Shown here piece by piece: positions 23,359 through 31,350 of a stretch of DNA of 37,413 nt. The position numbers were made by a program, and so were the translations under genes. Numbering within the stretch: the stretch's first letter is position 1; each line of letters begins with the position of its first letter. This DNA comes from an uncultured Monoglobus sp. (GTDB lineage Bacteria > Bacillota > Clostridia > Monoglobales > Monoglobaceae): NCBI GenBank assembly GCA_947624495.1, contig CANQKP010000004.1, positions 1-37,413 of the forward strand, in the 5' to 3' direction. The notes beneath the pieces were generated by a model. It saw only the letters and a program-made list of their open reading frames with translations, was not told the DNA's origin and made no database searches.

Positions 23359-24174
23359 ATGAAACAAAAGAAAAAATTTAAGACGGGAGTCAGGATATCG
23401 GCTCTTCTTATCTCGCTTACCGTTGCGGCAGGCTGTCTTGCAGGCTGCGGCGTTTCCGAGTCCGACTACAAGAGCCTTGAACGCCGCGTTTCGGCTCTTG
23501 AAGAGATGTACGGCTCAGACAGCGGCTCATCCAAAAAGTCAAGTTCAAACGCCTCATCCGACTCGACTCCAAATCCGAAATCAACAGCCCGTCCGAGCAG
23601 CGGCAGCAATAACGACTCAGCCTCCGGAAGCAGTGGTTTTGACCCGGAAACCGTTGGTCAGGATATTGATGTTGACGAGTATGATTATGTAGACGACAAC
23701 GGCAGCAAGTTCGCATTCTTTGTGTTTGACAATAAGTCCGAATTTAACGTTAATGTTCAGGTTGACATCGAATGTAAGGATGAGAGCGGAAAGAGCCTGA
23801 AGACCGATGATGAGATGATCCGCGGTCTTGAAAAAGGTAAACGCTCATACGTCGGCTTTGAACTCGACAAAAATACCGACACCATAGTCCGCACACTGAA
23901 TTACACCGAGTTCAGCGGCAGAACAAGCGTAATTTCGGATGTTACGGCAAGAGCGTCAAAGGCGCAGGGCGGCGCCAACCTGACCATAATAAATAACGGC
24001 AGCAACGGAACAGATGACCTGAAATACCTGACGCTGTTCTTTAAGGGCAGCGACCTTGCGGGCTTTGACTCAGGAGAAGTCCCCAATATCAGTCCCAACA
24101 CCAACAGCACAATACCGTCGGTATTCTACGGCGACTATGACACGGTTGACGTCTTGATTGCAGAAGATAAATAA
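23359..24174 (+). CDS. Secreted lipoprotein with coiled coil, Ser-rich linker and beta domain
   Basis: This protein of about 271 residues begins MKQKKKFKTGVR, followed by a hydrophobic segment ending in a lipobox LAGC (Cys near residue 30), so it is a lipid-anchored surface protein. After the Cys comes a short coiled coil (SESDYKSLERRVSALEEMY), a Ser/Asn/Pro-rich linker (about 50-95) and a predicted beta-sandwich with FAFFVFDNKSEFNVNVQVDI and VGFELDKNTDTIVRTLNY. The beta part resembles FxLYD-type extracellular modules, but I do not assign a family. The start ATG at 23359 fits GGGAG; a GTG at 23350 is worse. The function is unknown. Confidence 0.8.
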   Translation: MKQKKKFKTGVRISALLISLTVAAGCLAGCGVSESDYKSLERRVSALEEMYGSDSGSSKKSSSNASSDSTPNPKSTARPSSGSNNDSASGSSGFDPETVGQDIDVDEYDYVDDNGSKFAFFVFDNKSEFNVNVQVDIECKDESGKSLKTDDEMIRGLEKGKRSYVGFELDKNTDTIVRTLNYTEFSGRTSVISDVTARASKAQGGANLTIINNGSNGTDDLKYLTLFFKGSDLAGFDSGEVPNISPNTNSTIPSVFYGDYDTVDVLIAEDK

Positions 24175-24182
24175 AAATACAC

Positions 24183-24222
24183 ATCAAAATCCCCGCACAT
24201 TCAAATGCGGGGATTTTTGATG
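24183..24222. terminator. Bidirectional terminator between lipoprotein and AEC transporter genes
   Basis: ATCAAAATCCCCGCA pairs with TGCGGGGATTTTTGAT across an eight-base loop, with T runs on both strands. It is flanked by two convergent stops (24174 and 24231). Confidence 0.9.
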
Positions 24223-24230
24223 ATTTTAAA

Positions 24231-25148
24231 TTAAAGCATCGACGCCGCGGCAACGATAAGCGGCATGGTAACTATAGAAATAATAGTGGTGAGCGACACA
24301 CAGGCGGCGGACAGAGTTGTGTCTCCGCCGAATTTTTCCGCAAACATTGTGGTCGCCGCCGCGCAAGGAGCCGATGCCGCGATTACACAGGCAACTAAAA
24401 TAGTCCCGCGGACTCCGCATAAGTAAAGTCCCGTAAGCATAATGACCGGCGATATGATCAGCCTGAAAAACATTGAGATGTATGTTGCCGCACCTTTTAT
24501 ATTGAACTTTGCCGACGCCAAGTGATAACCTATAACGATCATAGGCAGCGGTGTGTTAAGAGCGGATATGTACTCGATTGGCTCGGCAATGATTTGAGGC
24601 AGCTTGACCGACAGCAAAAATACCAAAAATCCTGCCGCGGTACCGATAATTCCGGGATTAATAAATACTTTTTTAATCGAAATGCTCTTTATCCCGCCAT
24701 CCATCAGAAACACCCCGTACGTCCACATTACTATGTTGAACACGGCAATATAAGTCGCGCCGTAGAAAACTCCGTCAGCGCCCAAAAGCGCGTTTTGCAG
24801 CGGCAGCGACATATATCCGCAGTTTGAAAACACCGCGCCGAACCGCAGTACGTTTTCACGTCGCTTGTCTTTATCATGCACGATCAGATGCACGATTGCG
24901 ATGTTCACGGCATGGGACAAAAACGATGCCGCAAGAGTTATTCCCAAACCTTTCAGCATTGCCGGGTCAAACTCACGTCTATAGGAGTTGACTATTACGC
25001 ATGGAGTCACTATGTACAGCATGAAATTAATTATGCCCTTAACGGCGCCGTCATTTAAAATTTTAGTCTTGCTGCATCCGAAACCCACGGCGATAAGCAC
25101 AAAAAGTATCGCCACCTGAGTTCCCACTATCATTATGTTTTCTGTCAC
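24231..25148 (-). CDS. AEC family transporter (auxin-efflux-carrier type permease)
   Basis: This 305-residue protein has about ten hydrophobic helices in the two-halved AEC pattern, with GVIVNSYRREF-type and FSNCGYMSLPLQNALLG motifs (Asn/Gly-rich crossover) and ASAPCAAATTMFAEKFGGD in the second half. Members export or exchange small carboxylates such as malate; the substrate here is unknown. It starts at GTG 25148, seven bases after GAGGAG. The gene is monocistronic or follows the patatin gene by 45 bases. Confidence 0.9.
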   Translation of the reverse strand: MTENIMIVGTQVAILFVLIAVGFGCSKTKILNDGAVKGIINFMLYIVTPCVIVNSYRREFDPAMLKGLGITLAASFLSHAVNIAIVHLIVHDKDKRRENVLRFGAVFSNCGYMSLPLQNALLGADGVFYGATYIAVFNIVMWTYGVFLMDGGIKSISIKKVFINPGIIGTAAGFLVFLLSVKLPQIIAEPIEYISALNTPLPMIVIGYHLASAKFNIKGAATYISMFFRLIISPVIMLTGLYLCGVRGTILVACVIAASAPCAAATTMFAEKFGGDTTLSAACVSLTTIISIVTMPLIVAAASML

Positions 25149-25193
25149 TCGCTTCTCCTCTCTGATTTCAAAACCCGCTCGGTCTGAATTCGT

Positions 25194-26036
25194 TTAAGAC
25201 ATCAAGCCCCTGATTTTGTCAGCGTTCTCAATTGTCAGATCATGACCGAATTTATAAATCCTCCTGATCTTATCCATATCCTTTTCAAATGAGTCGATCC
25301 GCACCTCATCATTCGGACGGAGGATCACTGCCCTGCCCTGCCTCTCAAGTTCCGCGCAGTATTCAAGCTGTTCGTTATAAACCTCGTGCCGATTTAGCAG
25401 CGGTCCTGTTAAGTTCGGATACCTTTTGCGAAGGACCCTTGCCGCTAACTTATTGGCTTTCGACGGTGTTTTTCGGTAGCTTTCCGGTCTTGTCAGCACG
25501 ATAAGCAGCTTATCGCAGCCTTCTTTTTCCGCCTGCCGCACCGGTATCGGGTCGCATATCCCGCCGTCATAGTAATCCTTGCCGTTAAGCTTGATCGCCG
25601 GAAACGCCAGCGGCAAAGCACAGGTCGCCTTGAGCATCGTGCATTTTTCGTCGATCTTTTTGCCGTCAAGGTACTCCGGCTTTCCGGTTTTTGCGTCCGT
25701 CACTCCCACTCTGACCTTTGCCGGATTTGAAAAATACGTATCATAATCAAACGGGATAAGCTCATTCGGTATAGTTTCGTATATAAATTTAAGCCCGAAC
25801 ATACTGCGCTCCGTCAGGTAGTTCCGCATTCCCAAATACCGCTTGTCATGTCGGTAGTTCGTTATAATTTCAAGATTGCGCCCCTTTTGCTTTGACACAT
25901 ATGACACACCGTCGGCAATTCCCGCCGAAACTCCGATAACATACGGAAAACAAATGTCCAGCTCCAGCAGCGCATCCATAACTCCGCACGAAAATATCGG
26001 ACGAAACGTTCCGCCCTCCAAAACCAAACCCTGCAT
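25194..26036 (-). CDS. Patatin-like phospholipase
   Basis: This 280-residue lipid hydrolase of the patatin superfamily has the N-terminal oxyanion loop LVLEGGTFRPIFSCGVMD, the nucleophile elbow GVSAG (Ser near residue 37) and the DGG motif YYDGGICDPIPV with the catalytic Asp. It resembles the YjjU-type cytoplasmic proteins. There is no signal peptide or membrane helix. The start ATG at 26036 follows GAGGA. Spacer 26037-26190 (154 bases) holds no gene I can support. Confidence 0.92.
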   Translation of the reverse strand: MQGLVLEGGTFRPIFSCGVMDALLELDICFPYVIGVSAGIADGVSYVSKQKGRNLEIITNYRHDKRYLGMRNYLTERSMFGLKFIYETIPNELIPFDYDTYFSNPAKVRVGVTDAKTGKPEYLDGKKIDEKCTMLKATCALPLAFPAIKLNGKDYYDGGICDPIPVRQAEKEGCDKLLIVLTRPESYRKTPSKANKLAARVLRKRYPNLTGPLLNRHEVYNEQLEYCAELERQGRAVILRPNDEVRIDSFEKDMDKIRRIYKFGHDLTIENADKIRGLMS

Positions 26037-26190
26037 AATATTCCTCTTTTCCCGATTTGTAGACTAACATATATAGAATAACATATTTGATAAAAAATGG
26101 CAACAGATTTTTATTTGAAAGTTTTGTAAACGCAGAACGCCGGTCATAACACAAGAGGCATTATCAAAGAAAACGCCGCAATTTCCTATA

Positions 26191-26577
26191 TTAATTATAC
26201 CGCTCCAAAAAATCCGATACCGTGATAATAAAAGGCTTTTTCGGGAAATGCTTAATGTTTTCGGTCACCAGAACCGCGCCACAGAATTTGGCGACCTCAT
26301 AAAACTTTTTATCGCTTTCGTCAATAAACTCATCGTTCGCTTTTTCGGCGACGACCGAGCTGCCGTATGCTTCAATAAAATCAAGAACCGAATTGATCTC
26401 CCACTTGCTAAAACCAAATTTGGGTCTGCTCAAAACTTCGCGGTACTCCGCCATTATCCTGTGGTCATAGCAAATCGTGTGCCGTCCGCTTAAAACCATA
26501 CCCAAAACCTCAGCCGGTTTTCCGTCGCGGGACCAAAACGCGGGAACAATGACATTTGTGTCAACCACAATATTCAT
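26191..26577 (-). CDS. PIN domain RNase toxin
   Basis: This 128-residue protein is of the TIGR00305-like PIN family. The N-terminal acidic residue is in VVDTNVIVPAFWS, the second acidic in MAEYREVL, the third in ESDKKFYEVA and the last in VTENIKHF. These form the Mg site of PIN ribonucleases that cleave tRNA or mRNA. Its ATG overlaps the antitoxin stop by four bases (ATGA), the usual coupled arrangement. Confidence 0.92.
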   Translation of the reverse strand: MNIVVDTNVIVPAFWSRDGKPAEVLGMVLSGRHTICYDHRIMAEYREVLSRPKFGFSKWEINSVLDFIEAYGSSVVAEKANDEFIDESDKKFYEVAKFCGAVLVTENIKHFPKKPFIITVSDFLERYN

Positions 26578-26855
26578 TCCCGTCCACCTCTGCGAGCGGC
26601 GCTGATCTCAGCCTCGATCTCCTCATCGGACATATATCCACGTTCCGCAGCTTTGGCGCGCATGGAATTAAAGGCTATCATAGCTCTCGCCTGACGAACC
26701 GCCCTCAAGGTTTCCTCAAACGAGCCGTCCGTAATATCCAGCATCAGCGCGGTCGGCTTGCCATTGTTGGTGATAACCACCTCGCCGTCCGCAGATAAGT
26801 TTTCCCAAACGCTTTTCGGGGTCGTTCTCAAATCTCTTACGGAATAAAAATTCAT
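26574..26855 (-). CDS. Phd/YefM family antitoxin
   Basis: This 93-residue protein has the Phd/YefM DNA-binding head (FYSVRDLRTTPKSVWENL, VVITNNGKPTALMLDI) and a flexible charged tail (AERGYMSDEEIEAEISAARRG) that would wrap the PIN toxin. It starts at ATG 26855 after GAGGTGA and precedes the toxin gene in the same transcript. It is expected to repress its own promoter. Confidence 0.92.
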   Translation of the reverse strand: MNFYSVRDLRTTPKSVWENLSADGEVVITNNGKPTALMLDITDGSFEETLRAVRQARAMIAFNSMRAKAAERGYMSDEEIEAEISAARRGGRE

Positions 26856-26856
26856 A

Positions 26857-26901
26857 CTATCACCTCAATGATATTATGCCATATTGCGTCACGATTGTCA
26901 A
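26857..26901 (-). promoter_or_regulatory. Toxin-antitoxin promoter with candidate operator
   Basis: TTGACA (26901-26896) and CATAAT (26878-26873) have a 17-base spacer. An inverted repeat TATCA-six bases-TGATA (26858-26873) overlaps the -10 edge and the RBS and is a candidate autorepression site for the antitoxin. Confidence 0.65.
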
Positions 26902-26930
26902 CAAATAATGTATACAATTATTATATAAAA

Positions 26931-26968
26931 TAAAAAGGGCGTACGCAAAACTGTATTTTGCGTACGCC
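26931..26968 (-). terminator. Terminator of the pectin catabolic operon
   Basis: GGCGTACGCAAAA (26938-26950), five-base loop, TTTTGCGTACGCC (26956-26968), perfect over 13 bp, followed on the minus strand by CTTTTTATTTT. It lies 11 bases after the GH43 stop. Confidence 0.92.
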
Positions 26969-26978
26969 AAAAAATTAA

Positions 26979-28514
26979 TTATACAACCAAAAAATCCTCA
27001 AAATCGGCATAGCCGCCCTTTTCGCCAACGCAGGCGATACAGGTCTTGGCTCCGACCCATCTGCCCTGAACGATCTCAAACTCGCCCAAAGTGATAAAGT
27101 CGCTGCCGTCGACGCTGTAGGACACTCTGCCCTTCGCTTCCTTGCTGTTGGTGTGGGAGATGATCTCGCATCTCAGATATGCCTCGGTCGTCCCCGCGCA
27201 CTTGTCAACCACAAGCTTTTCGCACTTCGGGCCCTTAAAGTCGCCGGTGCGGAACTCTATCGTTCCCTCGTCGGTAAGCGCGACGTACCCGTACTTATAT
27301 CCGATAACGCCGAGTACCGCCTTGTTCTTTCCGACGCCCTTGGGAAGCGAAACCTTGGTCGTAACGACCATTGACGGAGCCTGCCAAAGCTGCGTCAAAA
27401 GGTTTGGCACGTTCCAGAGGTATTTGTCCTCTTCCGTCTTTAAATCCTCACTGAACAGTCTCAGCTTGCCCTTGTTCTCCAGGGAGTACCACTCATCTCT
27501 GGGGTTGCACTGCCACTGCCACTGAAGACCCAGCTTATCACCTTTAAAATCATCGGATGTCGGAATTGTGCTGATCGGGTAAGTTTTGCCAACGTTCGGC
27601 TTCTTGCAGCGCATTACCGGCTGACCGCAAAGCCCGCTGTCGATATTTTCACCCATAACCGGCCAACCGTCGATCCACTGTACCGGCTGCAGATGAGTAA
27701 TTCTGCCGATAACTTCCAGATCCTGGAAGTGCATGAACCAGCACTCACCGTTTTCAAGCTCGATCAGACCGCCCTGATGAGGTCCGTTGATATCGGTCTT
27801 GCCCTGACGCAGAACTATATGGTCCTCATACGGACCGTAAACGTTCTTGCTGCGCAGAGCGACCTGCCAGCCGGTGGGAACTCCGCCCGCCGGAGAGAGA
27901 ACATAGTACATTCCGTCTCTCTTATAAAATTTCGGACCCTCAATAACGGGCTGGCTTACAGTACCGTTAAATATGATCTTGTCCTCGCCGATCACCTTGG
28001 TGCCGTCCCATGTCATCTCGCATACTGCCAAATGGCTCTTTATTCCGCAGCGGCTGTTGGCGTAACCGTGAACGATATACGCCTTGCCGTCGTCATCCCA
28101 GAGCGGGCAGGTGTCGATCAAGCCGACGCCCTCCTTGACCAAAATCAGATCCGACCATTCGCCGTAAGGATCCTCAGTCCATGTCATGAATATTCCCAGA
28201 TCCGGGTCGCCGTAGTAAATGTAGAACTTGCCGTCGTTGTAGCGTATTGCCGGCGCCCAGACTCCGCAGCCGTGAACCGGCTTGTTATAGCGGTCGGGCT
28301 GCTTTTTAACGGCGTAGTTTATGATCTCCCAGTTGATCAAGTCCTTGGAATGCAGCACCGGCAAGCCCGGCGTGTATGTAAAGCTGGACGCGGTCATGTA
28401 AAAATCCTCACCGACTCTGATAACGTCCGGGTCGGAATAGTCGGCGTACAGTATCGGATTTTTAAAAGTACCGTCGCCCAAGTCCGCGATCCATTTTCCT
28501 TCAACTCTGTTCAT
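26979..28514 (-). CDS. GH43 family beta-xylosidase/alpha-L-arabinofuranosidase (XynB-like)
   Basis: This 511-residue enzyme has a five-bladed propeller catalytic domain (about 1-300) and a C-terminal beta-sandwich (about 330-511). Catalytic residues fit GH43: the base Asp in ADYSDPDVIR, the pKa-modulating Asp in GLIDTCPLWDDDG and the acid Glu in VIEGPKFYKRDG. There is no signal peptide. The start at 28514 follows AGGAGG; a longer frame to 28610 overlaps uxaA. In this locus it probably removes arabinose or xylose side groups from imported pectic oligosaccharides inside the cell. The exact specificity cannot be read from the sequence. Confidence 0.92.
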   Translation of the reverse strand: MNRVEGKWIADLGDGTFKNPILYADYSDPDVIRVGEDFYMTASSFTYTPGLPVLHSKDLINWEIINYAVKKQPDRYNKPVHGCGVWAPAIRYNDGKFYIYYGDPDLGIFMTWTEDPYGEWSDLILVKEGVGLIDTCPLWDDDGKAYIVHGYANSRCGIKSHLAVCEMTWDGTKVIGEDKIIFNGTVSQPVIEGPKFYKRDGMYYVLSPAGGVPTGWQVALRSKNVYGPYEDHIVLRQGKTDINGPHQGGLIELENGECWFMHFQDLEVIGRITHLQPVQWIDGWPVMGENIDSGLCGQPVMRCKKPNVGKTYPISTIPTSDDFKGDKLGLQWQWQCNPRDEWYSLENKGKLRLFSEDLKTEEDKYLWNVPNLLTQLWQAPSMVVTTKVSLPKGVGKNKAVLGVIGYKYGYVALTDEGTIEFRTGDFKGPKCEKLVVDKCAGTTEAYLRCEIISHTNSKEAKGRVSYSVDGSDFITLGEFEIVQGRWVGAKTCIACVGEKGGYADFEDFLVV

Positions 28515-28527
28515 AATATCCTCCTGT

Positions 28528-29943
28528 TTAAAGTACCACTCCGTCTTTAAATATCGAAATCTCGCGATAGCCGTTCTTTTCGTTGTTGGTCCGGTTCCCG
28601 TTCGCAACATCGATCACAAAATCAAGCAATTCCTGTGTCAGGACCTCGCCTTCGACTATCGGACCTGCATTAAAGTCGATCCAATGCGGCTTGCGCTTTG
28701 CGAGACCGGAGTTAGACGAAATTTTGATCGTGGGAACCGGAGCGCCCACGGGAGTTCCCCGTCCGGTAGTAAACAGCACCATATGACAGCCGGAAGCCGT
28801 CAGGTTTGTAACGGCAACGATGTCGTTACCGGGACCGGTCAGCAGGTTAAGTCCCTGCTTCTTCACGTGTTCGCCGATCTGAATAACATCCACGACCTCG
28901 CTTGTGCCGCTCTTCTGTACGCAGCCCAGCGACTTGTCCTCCAGGGTCGTTATTCCGCCCTTCTTGTTGCCGGGCGAGGGGTTTTCATAAACCACCTGAT
29001 TGTGGCGCATAAAATACTCCTTGAAGTTATTGATAAGATCAACAACCTTGTGGAAGGTCTCCTCATCGCGGCATCTGTTCATCAAAAGCGTCTCGGCTCC
29101 AAACATTTCGGGGACCTCGGTAAGGATCGTGCTGCCGCCGTGGGCTATGAGCAGATCCGAGAACTGACCGACCAGCGGATTGGCGGTAAGACCCGAAAAG
29201 CCGTCGCTTCCGCCGCACTTGAGTCCAACGACCAGTTTTGAAATGTCACAGGGAGTTCTCTTAAACTTCTGAGCGTACTCGACCAGCTCGCCAATGAGCT
29301 TGACGCCCTGTTCAAGTTCATCGTCATATTCCTGGGTCGACATGAACTTAACTCTGTCTGGGTTGTACTCGCCCAAAACCTCTTTAAATACCGGAATATT
29401 GTTGTTCTCGCAGCCAAGACCCAAGACAAGCACGCCCGCAGCGTTGGGATGGTTGACCATGCCCTTCAGAATCGCCTGGGTGGTTTTCTGGTCGTCGCCG
29501 AGCTGTGAGCATCCGAATGGATGCACAAAATTGAACACGCCGTCGGTTTTGCCCGCGAACTTTTCGTTTGCGAGCTTTGCCAGCTTTTCGGATGTCTTGT
29601 TTATACAGCCGACCGTGTTTACTATCCATATCTCGTTGCGGATGCCGACGCTGCCGTCGCCACGGACATAACCGTTAAAGGTGAGCTTCTCGTCAGCCTT
29701 TTTAACGGCGCAGTCCACCGGCTCGTACTTATACTCAAGTATGCCGCTTAAGTTTGTCTTAATATTGTGGGTATGTACGTGTTCGCCTGCCTTGATATCC
29801 TCAACAGCGTGACCGATCGGATAACCGTACTTTATAATATTTTCGCCCTTCTTGATGTCGCGGATAGCGGTTTTATGACCGTCATACTCGCCGCCGACGT
29901 TTACCTCCACATTATCAAGAGGACTTATCTTAATCTTTGCCAT
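28528..29943 (-). CDS. uxaA: Altronate dehydratase
   Basis: This 471-residue protein is the single-chain UxaA with an N-terminal SAF-like domain (about 1-85, with GHAVEDIKAGEHVHTHN) and the large dehydratase domain (GIRNEIWIVNTVGC, VHPFGCSQLGDD, GLKCGGSDGFSGLTANP). It converts D-altronate to 2-keto-3-deoxygluconate, the third step of galacturonate breakdown. It lies 14 bases after uxaB. The start ATG at 29943 follows GGAGG. The next enzymes, KDG kinase and aldolase, are not in this window. Confidence 0.96.
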   Translation of the reverse strand: MAKIKISPLDNVEVNVGGEYDGHKTAIRDIKKGENIIKYGYPIGHAVEDIKAGEHVHTHNIKTNLSGILEYKYEPVDCAVKKADEKLTFNGYVRGDGSVGIRNEIWIVNTVGCINKTSEKLAKLANEKFAGKTDGVFNFVHPFGCSQLGDDQKTTQAILKGMVNHPNAAGVLVLGLGCENNNIPVFKEVLGEYNPDRVKFMSTQEYDDELEQGVKLIGELVEYAQKFKRTPCDISKLVVGLKCGGSDGFSGLTANPLVGQFSDLLIAHGGSTILTEVPEMFGAETLLMNRCRDEETFHKVVDLINNFKEYFMRHNQVVYENPSPGNKKGGITTLEDKSLGCVQKSGTSEVVDVIQIGEHVKKQGLNLLTGPGNDIVAVTNLTASGCHMVLFTTGRGTPVGAPVPTIKISSNSGLAKRKPHWIDFNAGPIVEGEVLTQELLDFVIDVANGNRTNNEKNGYREISIFKDGVVL

Positions 29944-29957
29944 TTCAGGTACCTCCG

Positions 29958-31331
29958 TTACGCGTTAACTACTTCTTCCATAGCGGCTCTGATACCCTTC
30001 TCGTCAATAGCCTTGAGATACTTATCGATCGACGGCTTCAGGAAGCTCAGATCCTGACCCCAATACTCGGACTTAGCCAAGATATCGTCAACCGATGCAT
30101 CCTTCATAAACGCCATTACATCCGGATTGTCGTTTGCGGCGTCTGTTCTGTAGAACGCGATAAGCGCCGCGAGAGAGAATACCAGACAGTCGGGTTCCTT
30201 GTTGTTAGCCTTGATGTACTCAAGCACTGACGGCAGAACTCTTACCTGATACTTGGAAACAGAGTTCAGCGCGATGCTGAGCAGATAATGCTTGATAAAG
30301 GGGTTCTTAAAGCGCTCGATAACATCGTTTGCGAACTGAGTCAGCTCGTCCTTCGGCAAGTCAAGCGTTGGTATTATCTCCTCAAACAGACCCTTGTGCA
30401 TGAAGTTATAGATAAGCTCGTCATCCATAGCCTCCTTAACGGTCTCGATACCCGCAAGGTGCGCGGCAAGAACCATCATTGTGTGCGCGCCGTTTAATAT
30501 TCTGACCTTTCTCTTCTTGTAAGGCGTAACATCGTCTGTCCAAAGCACGTTCATGCCAAGCTTGTCAAACGGCAGTTCCTCGGCGTATTTCTTATCGCCC
30601 TGGATAACCCAAAGGTGGAAGATCTCCGCTGTGTCGATAACATTATCAAGGTATCCGTACTCCTTCTCCATCTCAGCCGCTGTATCGCGGGGATAGCCTG
30701 TAACAATTCTGTCAACCAAAGTATTGGTGAAGTAGTTCTCCTCGTCTACCCACTTAATGAAGTCATCGCCGTAACCGAAGTCGGCGGCGTGCTTCTTGAT
30801 GCATTTCTTAAGCTCGTCGCCATTCTTGTCGATAAGCTCGCAGGGCAGCAGCAAAAAGCCGGGCAGACCCGCGTCATATCTCTTCTTCATAAATGTCGTA
30901 AGTTTTCCGGGGAATGTGAGCGCCTCAAAATCAGCGGGATCCTGATTTGGCTTATACTCAATACCCGCCTCTGTGGTGTTTGAGATTATGTAGCGAAGGT
31001 CGGGATTTTCGGCACAGGCATAGAAAGCCTCGGTATCCTCAAAAGGATTGATGCCGCGTGTGATACACTCGACAACTCTTGTCTCCTCTACCTTCTCGCC
31101 GTTCAAAAGTCCGCGCAGATACAGAGTGTAAAGACCGTCCTGCTCGTTAAGCATTTTAATAACGGGACCCACATTAACGGGCTGAACCACAACCACGCCG
31201 CCGTCATAGCCGTTCTCTTTGTTAAGGCGGTCGATCATCCAGTCAACAAAGCCGCGAAGGAAGTTACCCTCACCGAACTGTAAAAACCGCTCTTTCAGCT
31301 GACATTGTTCTTTTCTTTTTAACCTTTCCAT
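29958..31331 (-). CDS. uxaB: Tagaturonate reductase
   Basis: This 457-residue NAD-dependent enzyme of the mannitol dehydrogenase family reduces D-tagaturonate to D-altronate. It has RFLQFGEGNFLRGFVDWM at the start (nucleotide site region) and VRILNGAHTMMVLAAH, the family active-site motif. The start ATG at 31331 follows TAGGAGGG; a longer frame to 31358 overlaps the GH28 gene. The isomerase uxaC is not in the window. Confidence 0.95.
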   Translation of the reverse strand: MERLKRKEQCQLKERFLQFGEGNFLRGFVDWMIDRLNKENGYDGGVVVVQPVNVGPVIKMLNEQDGLYTLYLRGLLNGEKVEETRVVECITRGINPFEDTEAFYACAENPDLRYIISNTTEAGIEYKPNQDPADFEALTFPGKLTTFMKKRYDAGLPGFLLLPCELIDKNGDELKKCIKKHAADFGYGDDFIKWVDEENYFTNTLVDRIVTGYPRDTAAEMEKEYGYLDNVIDTAEIFHLWVIQGDKKYAEELPFDKLGMNVLWTDDVTPYKKRKVRILNGAHTMMVLAAHLAGIETVKEAMDDELIYNFMHKGLFEEIIPTLDLPKDELTQFANDVIERFKNPFIKHYLLSIALNSVSKYQVRVLPSVLEYIKANNKEPDCLVFSLAALIAFYRTDAANDNPDVMAFMKDASVDDILAKSEYWGQDLSFLKPSIDKYLKAIDEKGIRAAMEEVVNA

Positions 31332-31350
31332 TTTAAACCCTCCTATATTA

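Noticed and set aside
26037-26190. Additional gene between the patatin and PIN genes
   Set aside because: No start-RBS combination opens a frame of useful length in the 154-base spacer.
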